Shown here one piece after another: positions 37,567 through 46,289 of a stretch of DNA of 64,000 nucleotides (positions within the stretch are counted from its first letter, which is position 1; every line of letters starts with the position of its first letter). Under the pieces are notes generated by a model that saw only the letters and a list, made by a program, of their open reading frames with translations, ran no database searches and was not told the origin of the DNA. Made by a program: the position numbers and the translations under genes. The stretch comes from JACRCT01 sp049841135 (lineage in GTDB: Bacteria > Myxococcota > Myxococcia > Myxococcales > UBA5297), in the NCBI GenBank assembly GCA_049841135.1, contig JASGHK010000005.1, positions 1,054,001 to 1,118,000 of the forward strand, read 5' to 3'.

Positions 37567-39908
37567 TCACTCGTGAACGAAGGCGTCGACGCGCCAGAGG
37601 CGGACCGTGGAGTCCGAGGCGCCGGTCGCCAGCATCCGGCCATCGGGCGAGAAGGCGACGGAGTTGACCTCGCCGCTGTGCCCCTCGAGCCAGGCCAGCC
37701 GCTTGCCCGTCGACGCGCTCCAGAGCGCCGCCGTGCGGTCGCTGCTCCCCGTGGCGACCAGCCGGCCGTCCGGAGAGAACGAGACCGCTGGAACCAGGTC
37801 GGCGTGGCCCGCCAGCGTCAGCAGCTTCTCTCCCGTCGCCACGTCCCATACGAAGGCCGCGTCGGTGTTGCTCCCGCTCGCCAGGCGCTTCCCGTCGCCC
37901 GAGAAGGACAGCCCGGTGGTCACACCGTCCTCGCCCCTAGCTCTCGGACCTTGTCCCCCGTGTCCACCGCGTACAGGAAGGTGGACGCGCTTCCTGCTGC
38001 GAGCCAGCGGCCGTCCGGTGAGAACGCGACCGCGAAGAAGCCCATGTCCTCGCGAAACTGGCGAAGCCTCTCGCCCGTCGCCGCGTCCCAGAGCGCCGCC
38101 GTCCGCTCATCGCTCGCCGTCGCGAAGTGCCGCCCGTCCGGCGAGAAGGCTCCCGCGGTGACCTCGGCCTTGTGCCCCCGGAAGGTGACGAGCTTCTTGC
38201 CCGTCGAGAGCTGCCAGAGCGCGACGGTGTTGTCCGCGCGCGCGGTCGCCAGGCGGTCCCCGTCGGGAGCGAAGGCCATCGCGTAGCCCATCATGTGGGA
38301 GGCCGACGGCTCTCCGCCGGGCGCGTCGGCTCTCTGGCCGGTCTCGAGGTTCCAGTAGGAGTAGCTGCGCCCGTTGGTCGCCGTCGCCAGCAGCTTGCCG
38401 TCGGGAGAGAAGACGACCGAGGTGACGTTGCCGTTCGGGTTCTGGACCAGCTCGAACCTGCCATCCTCGGCGAGCGCGCGGCTCAGCGCCTCCGGCGAGA
38501 ACGAGCCGTCGTCCACAGGCGCGACGAGGCCGATCCTCGTGCTGTTCCAGACGACCACCGCCAGGAAGGCGGCGACCGCGACGACCGAAGCCAGGCGGGA
38601 CGCCGCCCGCGCCCCGCGGCTGCGCGCGCCCCTCCGGTCCTCGTGGCAGAGGAGCACCACCTCGATCGAGGCGAGCACGTGCAGCAGCAGCGGCGCGAGC
38701 ACCAGCGCGGCGCCGAAGACGATCTCCGAGACGGGGAGGAATCCTGCGCTTCCCAGGCCGACGAGGACCGGGATGCTGGGGAGGAGGAGCGCGTTGAAGA
38801 TGCGCTTGCGGCTCTTCGGGCGCAGGTAGAACAGGCCGAGGCCGAAGGCCTGCAGCAGCAACGTGAGCGCCCAGCTCGGACGGCGCGGCGGGTCGCGCGG
38901 CGCCTCGGGCGCGCCGGCCACGCTCGGCTCGGCGATACCCGGGGCGGCCCGTGCCCCCTGGAACCCGAGACGAGTGTCCGCCGAGAGGTCCACGGGCGCG
39001 ACCGGCGCCGCCCCGGCCGCGCCCCGCAGCGCCTCCGCCATCTCGCCACAGTCGCGGAACCGCAGCGCAGGGTCCTTCTGGAGGCACTTGACGAGGACCG
39101 ACCACAGCCCCTCCGACAGGCCGGGGCGAAGGCGCCGCGCGTCGGGCAGCGGAGCGTGTTCGATCTTCCTGCCCAGGTCGTAGGGCGAGCTGCCGGACCA
39201 CGGCGCCTCGCCGGTGAGGAGCCGGTAGAGGGTCACGCCGAGCGACCAGACGTCCGCCTGCGGGCCGACGTCGCGAGCGGAGACGAACTGCTCCGGCGGC
39301 ATGTACGCGGGGGTGCCCATCGCCATCCCGTCGTGGGTCAGCGCGGTGGCGTCGCCGTCCTCTTCGAAGCTCTTGGCCAGGCCGAGGTCGGTCACGCGGA
39401 CCCGGCCGGCCCGGTCGACCATGATGTTGTCCGGCTTGACGTCGCGGTGGACGATGCCCTTGCGGTGCGCCTCGGCGAGCCCGAGAGCGGCGCCCAGGAC
39501 GATGCGGGTCGCTTCCTCCTCGGGCAGCGCGCCCCTGCGCTGGAGCGTCTGCGCCGCCGACTCGCCGTCGATGAAGTCCATCACCAGGTAGTGGACGCCC
39601 TTCTCCGAGTTCACGTCGTAGATGCGCACGAGGTTCTCGTGGGCCACCGCGGCGGTGCTCTGGGCCTCGCGGACGAAGCGCTTGACGAAGCCGTCCGCGT
39701 GGTCGGCGGGCACGGTCCGGGGCAACACCATGATCTTGACCGCGACGTCGATGCCCAGCCGCTGGTGCCGCCCGCGGTAGACCGCCCCCATGCCGCCCCG
39801 GCCCAGCCGCTCCTGCAGCAGCACGCCGCCGAGCACGGGCCACCCGTCCTGCAGCGGGAGCCCGGAGAGCAGGGCGTCCTCCCTGACGTCGGGCTTGAGC
39901 GGAGTCAT
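37567..39908 (-). CDS. Ser/Thr protein kinase with membrane helices and WD40-type repeats, frameshifted near 37939
   Basis: About 780 codons. The cytoplasmic kinase domain covers residues ~30-295: Gly loop L-G-R-G-G-M-G-A-V-Y, V-A-V-K-I, catalytic H-R-D-V-K-P-D-N, and D-L-G in place of the usual D-F-G (a common bacterial variant). A proline-rich linker follows, then four hydrophobic helices between ~370 and 500 (ALTLLLQAFGLGLFYL; VVAVAAFLAVVVW). The extracytoplasmic region has at least seven WD40-like blades (F-S-P-D-G-x-x-L-A-T-x-S). The frame is lost near 37939-37942 (coding strand GAGAGCTAGG). Restoring one base (GAGCTC or GAAGCT) joins D-K-V-R-E to the last blades. Sensor-kinase role inferred. 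Confidence 0.85.
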
Positions 39909-40149
39909 CGCGTCCTTCCTTCTCGGTTCCAGTGGCGGGCGTTCGTCGGACCTTCGGCGCAGTGAAGAGGAGGAGGCCGGCGGCCGGGTTCCATGTTCCT
40001 GCAATCCGGAGGCGAATCAAGGGGCCGGCCTCGTGCCCAATGCCGGTCTCCGAAAGCGTGCCTCATGTCGTGCGCGCAAGCGCCCCTCGCCTCGTGTCGG
40101 CATAGACCAAGGCCGGCGATTCGGGGTGAGGTGCAGGCTTGCAGCGCAG

Positions 40150-41052
40150 CTAGTCGCCGAGCAACTCCCACGCCGCGGCCAGCGAGCGGGCCTCCTCGCG
40201 GATGGCGCCCCAGGGGTCCCCGACGGTCTGCAGCCGCTCGCGCACGTTGCGCAACGTGAAGCGCCGCGCGTTCAAGGCGGGGTCCTCGAGCTCGGCCCAG
40301 GTCAGCGGCGTCGAGACCGGGGCCCCCGCGATTGCCCGCAGGCTGTACGGCGCGACGATGGTCTGCATCCGCCCGTTGCGCATGCAGTCCACGTAGACGC
40401 GAGCGCCACGCTGCTGCTTGACGGTCTCGGTGGTGAAGGCGCCGGGGTCGATGCGGCAGAGACGATCTGCGAGCTTCCGGGCGAACACCATGACCGCCTC
40501 GGGCTCGTCGGGGAAGATGGGCGCGACCACGTGCAAGCCCCGGGATCCGGTGGTCTTCACGAAGGGGACCAGGCCGGTCGCCGAGAGCATGTCCCCGAGC
40601 AGCCGGGCGCCGCGGCGCGCCTTCTCGAAGTCGCCGTCCTCGGGGTCGAGGTCGACCACCAGCAGATCCGGGCGGGTCAGGTGCTCGCTGCGCACCGAGA
40701 CGACGTGGAAGACCACCGAGTTCTGGTTGGCGAGGTAGACGAGGGCCGCGGCGTCCTCCACCAGCGGATAGGTCGTCTCCCCACCTTCCTGGCGGGGCAC
40801 CGTCACGCGGGGGATCCACTCCGGGTAGTAGTCCGCGGCGCGCTTCTGGACGAACCCGTGCTCGCCGATGCCGGAGTGGAAGCGCTCGACCGTGAGCGGC
40901 CGGCCCGCGAGGTGCGGGAGCATCGCCGAGGCGACCTCGAGGTAGTACGAGATCATGTCGCCTTTGGTGATGCCGTCCTCGGGGAACATGACCTTGCGCT
41001 GGCTGGTCAGCTCCAGGGTCACGTCGCCGATGGTGATCTGCTCGTTCGCCAT
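40150..41052 (-). CDS. LigD-type NHEJ DNA polymerase/primase domain, stand-alone
   Basis: 300 residues. ATG 41052 has AGGAG about 8 nt upstream, better than ATG 41091. A single archaeo-eukaryotic primase-like Pol domain: metal-binding Asp134 and Asp136 (V-V-D-L-D-P-E), the V-K-T-T-G-S-R-G-L-H-V nucleotide motif and a late D-C-M-R-N-G-R motif. The enzyme adds ribonucleotides to break ends during non-homologous end joining. No ligase domain and no ku gene are visible within the window, so partners must lie elsewhere. It starts about 75 bp downstream of the second copy of a 40-bp dispersed repeat. Confidence 0.9.
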   Translation of the reverse strand: MANEQITIGDVTLELTSQRKVMFPEDGITKGDMISYYLEVASAMLPHLAGRPLTVERFHSGIGEHGFVQKRAADYYPEWIPRVTVPRQEGGETTYPLVEDAAALVYLANQNSVVFHVVSVRSEHLTRPDLLVVDLDPEDGDFEKARRGARLLGDMLSATGLVPFVKTTGSRGLHVVAPIFPDEPEAVMVFARKLADRLCRIDPGAFTTETVKQQRGARVYVDCMRNGRMQTIVAPYSLRAIAGAPVSTPLTWAELEDPALNARRFTLRNVRERLQTVGDPWGAIREEARSLAAAWELLGD

Positions 41053-41083
41053 GGCCTCGCTCCTGGCGCGATTCTCGGCCAGA

Positions 41084-41109
41084 CCCGACACCCCGAGCTA
41101 GTCGAGGGG
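41084..41109. repeat. REP-like palindromic element
   Basis: CCGACACCCCGAGCTAGTCG and following G run. It matches the same core at 41205-41242 and 57321-57350 and is related to the widespread GAGC-x-x-GTCGA palindromes found between genes in many bacteria. Confidence 0.6.
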
Positions 41110-41127
41110 CCAGAGCTTCTCTACGGC

Positions 41128-41167
41128 GCGGTCCATGTTGATGAGCGCTGACATATCTTTAGCAGCC
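41128..41167 (-). repeat. Short dispersed repeat, copy 2 (first copy at 12892)
   Basis: Nearly identical to 12892-12931, including the ATG-TCAGCG core. It is followed on the minus strand by a short open stretch with a premature stop, suggesting a truncated gene start. Confidence 0.55.
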
Positions 41168-41204
41168 TCGTCTGGCGCTGCCCGCATGTAGCCCTGGCCC
41201 CTTG

Positions 41205-41242
41205 GCGAGCTCAGGCCCTTCGACGAGCTCGGGGTGTCGGGG
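41205..41242. repeat. REP-like palindromic element, inverted copy
   Basis: CCCTTCGACGAGCTCGGGGT with GTCGGGG, in inverted orientation to the copy at 41084-41109. The pair brackets ~95 bp including the dispersed repeat. Confidence 0.6.
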
Positions 41243-41244
41243 CC

Positions 41245-42166
41245 CTACCGGCTCACGCAGGTCGCGGCCAGCGCGAGCGAGTAACCCTTGCAGGTCCCAT
41301 CGAGGCAGGCCGTGCCCGCCTGGCAGTCGTCCCCGAGGTCGCACGCGGCTCCCTTGGCCAGGGGCGCGGCGCACTTCCTCGCATCCTGGTCGCAGTAGCT
41401 CGTGTCGTCGCACTCCTCGGCGCTCGAGCAGCTCGCGCCCGCGGCACCGCGGGTGACGCAGGTGCTGGTGCGCCAGTCACAGAAGTCGCTCGCCTGGCAG
41501 TAGCTGTGGGTCTCGCGGCAGTCCTCGCCGTGCTTCTTGACCGCGACGCACTTCCGGCTGTCCGTCTGGCAATAGAAGCCCTGGTCGCGGCGGCAGTAGG
41601 AGGCCTGGGTGGGGACGGGCCCGGCCTGCGAGATCAGCCAGCTGATCTCGCTGGGCCACTCGCCGTCCAAGGTCGCGATGCAGGGGATGGAGGCCCCCGG
41701 CGCGACCACGCTCACGCAGCGCTTCACGTCGCTGGATCCGTCGTAGGCCAGGAAGCACGTCGCGGTCCCCGCGGAGCCGCCCTCGCAGTCCGAGTCGTGC
41801 ACGCAGGTGCCGCCGGGCGGCTGCTTCTTGGCCTCGGAAGGATCGGCGAGGACGGTCCGGCAGACGGCGGGAATCTCGGTCCTCGCACAGAAGGTCTCCT
41901 GGGAGAGCCTTCGCGGAGCGCAGCTCGGAGAGGCACTGGCGGGCCGCGGCGCCGTCGTAGACGACGTCCTCGCCCAGGAAGACGACCTGCGCCGCGGTGC
42001 AGGCGGTGCGGTCATAGGGCATCTCGATGGCTGCGCAGCAGTCCTTGTACAGCTCGCAGGTGCTCTCGGCGAAGGCAGTGACGTCTCGGGCTTCGAGCGC
42101 GTCGCCCGCGCCGCAGCCAGCGGCGAGGACCAGGACAGCCAGTGAGGAGAGGGCTGAGCGAAGCAT
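41245..42166 (-). CDS. Cys-rich secreted lipoprotein, frameshifted at about 41908
   Basis: About 307 codons. ATG 42166 (MLRSALSSLAVLVLAAGCGA) predicts a lipoprotein at Cys18. After ~80 residues the mature part has five to six Cys-rich modules of the C-x5-D-C / Y-C-D-x-x-x-x-K-C type, as in Dickkopf-like repeats that are very common in myxobacterial surface proteins. The frame breaks at the coding-strand GCGAAGGCTCTCC; removing one G gives GCGAAGCTCTCC and S-A-K-L-S-Q-E-T-F-C-A-R. This is again an AGCT-core indel. Function unknown; likely an outer-membrane anchored binding protein. Confidence 0.75.
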
Positions 42167-42427
42167 GAAGGTTCCTTTGGGGAGCGTCCGAGGACGCGCG
42201 AGCCGGCCGGCGAATGGTCATGCCACTTCCCGAGACGAATCATGCCACCGGAGGGAGTCCGGCGGCAGGGACGCCCAAGCCTCGTTGGTGGCGAGGCCGG
42301 GCATGATCGATGCGACGAATTCTCTCCTCGATCACCAAGAGGAGGAGCCAAGTCCGCGAAGGGACTCGCCCTGAAGACCTCACCGATGCCGACCACGGCC
42401 CAACCCGCGCATTGCTTCGACCCTGCG

Positions 42428-42980
42428 ATGAACGTGGGGCTGGCGTTGTTGCTCGCCGTCCCGGAGCCTCGGCGGAGGCGGTCTGCCTCGGCGCGAGCCC
42501 CGACTGGACCGCGGCCTCTGCGAGCCTCGCGGACGTGGCGAATTGCGCCGGCTCGCTGTCCTGCTCGGACGAGACCACCGCGGCCTGCTCGACCCTGGGC
42601 GCGGCCTGCGGAGCGGCCAGCCGCACTACAACGCCGCGCAGCTCCACGGGGCAGCAGTCCTGGCCGACGTCGGAAGTGGCGCTGCGGATGCGGCGTCTAC
42701 CTATGCAGGGCCGGGCGACGCGGCCGTGAAGCCAGGGGTGGTCGGCAACGGCTGCGGCTGCTCCGGGGCTTCGGGCGACGTGGCGGCCCTGGGGGCATTC
42801 CCCGGCCTGCTGCTCGCGTTCGGCGCGCGCCTGTGCCTGAGCGTCCGGGGGCACCGCGCGACTTCGTTTCGCAACACGGGCACGACCGCCCTCACGGATC
42901 CCCAGCAATCCGAACGTACCCTCGCCCGATGCCACGATCCTGGCGACAGGATTCGAGCGCACCCTTGCCCTCGATCTTAA
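42428..42980 (+). pseudogene. Decayed MYXO-CTERM-like secreted protein gene
   Basis: ATG 42428 begins a signal-peptide-like MNVGLALLLAVP and then shifts frame near 42461-42470 to A-S-A-E-A-V-C-L-G-A-S. A second shift near 42610-42645 leads into a third frame. There a Gly/Cys motif and hydrophobic run G-N-G-C-G-C-S-G-A-S then ALGAFPGLLLAFGARL resemble the MYXO-CTERM sorting tail. The remainder to TAA 42980 looks degraded. Unlike the other broken genes, these junctions are not cleanly repaired by a GAGCTC correction, so true decay is plausible. Confidence 0.45.
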
Positions 42981-43102
42981 GGCCGCACCGGTTTCCCTCT
43001 CGCGACGGCTGGCACGGCCAGTGCTGAACGGCAAGTGCCCTGAGAGTGAAGCCTTGAGTGCACCTTGTGGGCGATCAACAGGTTCCGAGGTTGGAGGGCC
43101 GA

Positions 43103-43627
43103 ATGTCTGCCAAGCATCTCAGTGGAATCCTTATCCTCAGCCTCGCCGGCTGCGTTGCTCAGCGTTTTCCCGAAGAATGCCACCTCCCTCGCGCGGAGGA
43201 TCTTGCGCCGTCGGTCACGAAGGCTCCGGGCACTTACTCCGGCTACACGGTGTCGAGCGTTAGCAGCGACCGGACCGTCACGGTCACCGGGACAGGGTCG
43301 AAGCATTTCGGCGAGCGGACCGAATGCTCAGTCATGGAGCGCTGGATGACTGACGCTGGTGTGCCGACCTTTGCCGATCAGGATGATCGCTGCAACTTCG
43401 AAGGCCGGCTGTTCGCGACCTTGATGGCCGCCGGCTTTCAGTACTTTGCGCCCGTCGTTTACGAGGCCGACGCCGGAGGAGCGGTGGTGCATAGCGGGTT
43501 CGAGCAGAACGCGGTGCGCGTGGAGTGGGCAGACATGGACAAGGCGATTGAAATCGTCGGTGGAGAGTTGCGGAACGCCGACCTTGGAGAGTCGCTGACT
43601 CTTGGCCCGTTCTACCAATGCCGCTAG
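43103..43627 (+). CDS. Lipoprotein of unknown function
   Basis: 174 residues. ATG 43103 (MSAKHLSGILILSLAGCVAQ) has a short signal peptide and a lipobox at L-S-L-A-G-C (Cys17). The mature chain contains several Cys residues and a beta-rich start (SVSSDRTVTVTGTGS). The base composition is visibly less GC-rich than in neighbouring genes, hinting at separate origin, though this is only an impression. No domain recognised. Confidence 0.6.
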   Translation: MSAKHLSGILILSLAGCVAQRFPEECHLPRAEDLAPSVTKAPGTYSGYTVSSVSSDRTVTVTGTGSKHFGERTECSVMERWMTDAGVPTFADQDDRCNFEGRLFATLMAAGFQYFAPVVYEADAGGAVVHSGFEQNAVRVEWADMDKAIEIVGGELRNADLGESLTLGPFYQCR

Positions 43628-43755
43628 CCGGGACCGTCTGCTTCAGTGACCCCGAAGAACTCGTGCCGCGCTTGCCGTACTGATTCGGTGCTGGGGCGGC
43701 ACAGCGGAAGGTCATCTGACGCGCCTTCGCCATTTCGTTCTCCGTGACGCCCCTC

Positions 43756-44316
43756 CTAGTACCAGGTCTCACCGCACCTGGGGCAGATGCCGACGCGCTC
43801 GGCATCGGCCACGAAGACCTCTTCAGCACAGAAGCGGCACCTCACCTTGGGGCGAGAAGCCGACGGAATCACGGCGGTCGAAGGCTTCGGCTCCGGCCTT
43901 CCTGGAGCCCAGACCTCCTCGACGCCATCAGGGCCGTCCGGCGCCTGGCCCGCCAGCACGGGGGCCACGATGCCCTCCAGGCTCGAAGGCGCGGCGTGGC
44001 GCACGAGGTCGCGCGGTCCGTCCTCGGCGTCGTCGGCGGTCCACCGCATGTGCTTGAGACGCCAGGCCCCGGCAAGAAGCTGACCGAGGTCGCCACACAG
44101 GCCGAGGACAGCCCCGACGAGGCCGTTCGAACCGGAGTCGGCCACGGGGCTGTCGATCATTCCGCCGTGCTGCACCTGCCGGGGCTGCTCGACCGTCGCG
44201 ACCAGCTTCCAGGCGACCCGGATGCGGTTGGCGCCGCGCGGCACCGGCGCCTCGATGCGAAACAGCACGTCCTGAGGCTTCTGCAGCACGGGAAACGAGA
44301 AGCGCCAGCGAACCAC
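43756..44316 (-). CDS. Protein with C-terminal zinc ribbon
   Basis: 186 residues from a GTG at 44316. The in-frame sequence continues open upstream to about 44400, so the true start may lie further up or have been displaced by the adjacent insertion sequence. The first ~90 residues are beta-like, the middle is Pro/Ala-rich, and the C-terminus is a zinc ribbon C-R-F-C-A-E-E-V-F-V...G-I-C-P-R-C-G. No enzymatic motif. The ISKra4-like element begins about 107 bp upstream on this strand. Confidence 0.6.
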   Translation of the reverse strand: MVRWRFSFPVLQKPQDVLFRIEAPVPRGANRIRVAWKLVATVEQPRQVQHGGMIDSPVADSGSNGLVGAVLGLCGDLGQLLAGAWRLKHMRWTADDAEDGPRDLVRHAAPSSLEGIVAPVLAGQAPDGPDGVEEVWAPGRPEPKPSTAVIPSASRPKVRCRFCAEEVFVADAERVGICPRCGETWY

Positions 44317-44422
44317 GCGGCCCTCGATCGCTGGAATCGGAATGGGCGTAGTTCCCAGGTTACCGAGCGCCCGCCCCTCGGGAAGCGCGGGAGTTAGTCG
44401 TGGAAGGAGGCCTCTCTCGTTC

Positions 44423-45938
44423 GGATAATCGCTTTTGCGAGAAGAGAAACCCGAACAAGAGAGGCTCCGGTGCGGAGTATTCAGGAGGCGCGGGTCGAGG
44501 TCCAGCAGGCCGCTGACATCGTGACCCAGTTGGCGGAGGGCCGATCAGAGCGGCTGGCGGACTTCGAGTCGCAGTTGTGGAGCGCGTTGCTGGCGCTCGG
44601 TCGTGCCGCGGTTGGCCTCTACCTGGTGGTCCGCGCCGCTCGGCCGCGCGCTTCGGAATACGAGCACGATGGGCGCCACTGGTTGTTGGGGCCCTGCCGA
44701 GATTCTAGCTGGGGACCCGGTTCGGCAAGGTTCGGTTCGAGCGCCCGACGGGGGTCGATGCGTCTAACCGGCGTGCCGCACGTGACTTGCCGGTCGACCG
44801 CGAGTTGGGGCTGTGCGGCGGCTTCAGCCTAGGGACGGTGACGGCGATGACTCGCCTCTGCGCGCAGCTGGCGTTCGCCAACGCACGCCAGAACTTTCGC
44901 GAGACGTACGAGTGGGCTCCCAGCCCCCGAGCGGTCCTTCGAATGGTGGACGCGATCGGATCCGAGGCTCGCAACTTCCTCGAGCAGGCGCCCGCGCCGG
45001 ATGGCGAGGGCGAGATCCTCGTCATCCAGGTCGACGCCAAAGGCGCGCCGATGCTCTCGCCCGAGACGTGCCGGCGACGGTCGCGGCCCCACGAGCGTGA
45101 GGAGGTCTCGGGCCGGACGGCTCGAAGGGCCAGCAAGCGAAGATGGCCCAAGCCGAAGCGGCGCTCGGTGGGCAAGAAGGCCAAGAACGCAAAGATGGCT
45201 GTGCTCGGTGTCATCTACACCTTGCGCCGAACGAAGAACGGCTACGAGGGGCCGATCAACAAGCGAGTGATCGGCACCTTCGATAGCCATGAGGCGCTGT
45301 TCGCCTGGCTCAGGCACGAGGCCGACAAACGGGGCTATGGCCAGAAGCGGACGCTGTTCTTGGCGGACGGCTCGGAGCACATCTGGCGCGGCCAGCTCAA
45401 GCACCTCGCGCAAGCGGAGGTGTGCATCGACTGGCACCACATCGTCGAGAGACTCTGGGACGTGGGCACCTGCTTCCACCCCGAGTACAGCGCCGAGTTG
45501 GAGGCATGGGTGGCGCGACAGACCACGAGGCTGCGACGCGGGGCGATCGGGGCGATCCTCGGCGAACTCAAGCAGCGGCTCGAAGGCACGCCCAAGACGG
45601 GGCCGGGCAACAAGTTCAAGCGCCGGCGACTGTGCCGAGCGATCGACCACTTCGAGGAACACCGAGACCGAATGCGCTACGCCGAACTGCGCAAGGACGA
45701 CCTGGACATAGCCACCGGAGCGGTGGAAGGGGCAGCGCGCAACGTCGTGGGCCTACGCCTCGATGGCCCGGGGATGCACTGGGGCCGCGAACGGGCAGAG
45801 CGGGTGCTGCACCTACGCTGCATCCTGGTCAACGGGATGTGGCAGGACTTCGTGCGCCATCTCGGACAGCTTCCAGAGATTGCTTTGGCAGCCCAACCAG
45901 CGCCCGCCACGCCACATCTGGCAAAAGCCGCATAATCC
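44423..45938 (+). mobile_element. ISKra4-family insertion sequence
   Basis: About 1.5 kb. The ends are related as inverted repeats: GGATAATCGCTTTTGCGAG at 44423-44441 and the complement of 45918-45938, GGATTATGCGGCTTTTGCCAG. An extra local inverted pair around 44410-44475 (GGCCTCTCTCGTTCGG and its near complement) precedes the transposase start. No target duplication was clear. Confidence 0.7.
44470..45935 (+). CDS. ISKra4-family transposase, frameshifted at about 44708
   Basis: About 488 codons from GTG 44470. The N-terminal ~80 codons are in one frame (VQQAADIVTQLAEGRSERLA), the rest in another. The coding sequence TCTAGCTGGGG lacks one base next to AGCT; adding it joins to G-T-R-F-G-K-V-R-F-E-R-P-T-G. 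The later part has family features: I-Q-V-D-A-K-G-A-P (first Asp), F-L-A-D-G-S-E-H-I-W (second Asp), C-I-D-W-H-H and the closing A-T-G-A-V-E-G-A-A-R-N-V-V-G-L-R with the likely Glu. DDE-type transposition. It could be active if the indel is an error. Confidence 0.85.
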
Positions 45939-45956
45939 TAATTTAACTAATGAATC

Positions 45957-46198
45957 TCAGGATCTACACCCAATCGGAATCGCCATGCCCGCTGCGATGG
46001 CGGGTTCGCCCGCCTCCGACAACGCGGAGGGCAGGACCTTTCCGACCGTGGGCCCGTCGAAGGCGGGCTGGAGGAGGGCGGTCACGCGGGCAACCGCGGC
46101 GTCGTCGACGCGCACCGGGTCGAAGTGCGGCTGGACGGCACCCAGCTCCCTGGGGACATGTCCGAGCAGGCTGATGACATCGGGCTGATGCGCCATGG
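45957..46198 (-). pseudogene. Probable 3'-truncated gene beside the ISKra4-like element
   Basis: ATG 46198 starts MAHQPDVISLLGHVPRELGA and runs 80 codons to a TGA only ~18 bp from the right end of the insertion sequence. The product is short and ends abruptly, so the gene was likely cut by the insertion. Its last residues (LPSALSEAGEPAIAAGMAIP) loosely resemble the open stretch just across the element at ~44400-44330 (TPALPEGRALGNLGTTPIPI). It may be a fragment of the same or a related gene, but the join is not provable. Confidence 0.4.
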
Positions 46199-46289
46199 CT
46201 TCGCCGATCCTATGCCGTCCCCCCCCTCGAATTGCCGGTCCGGCCGGTGGCTTGACAGTCGCGCATCCGTGACGCGACTTTCCGCAGTG

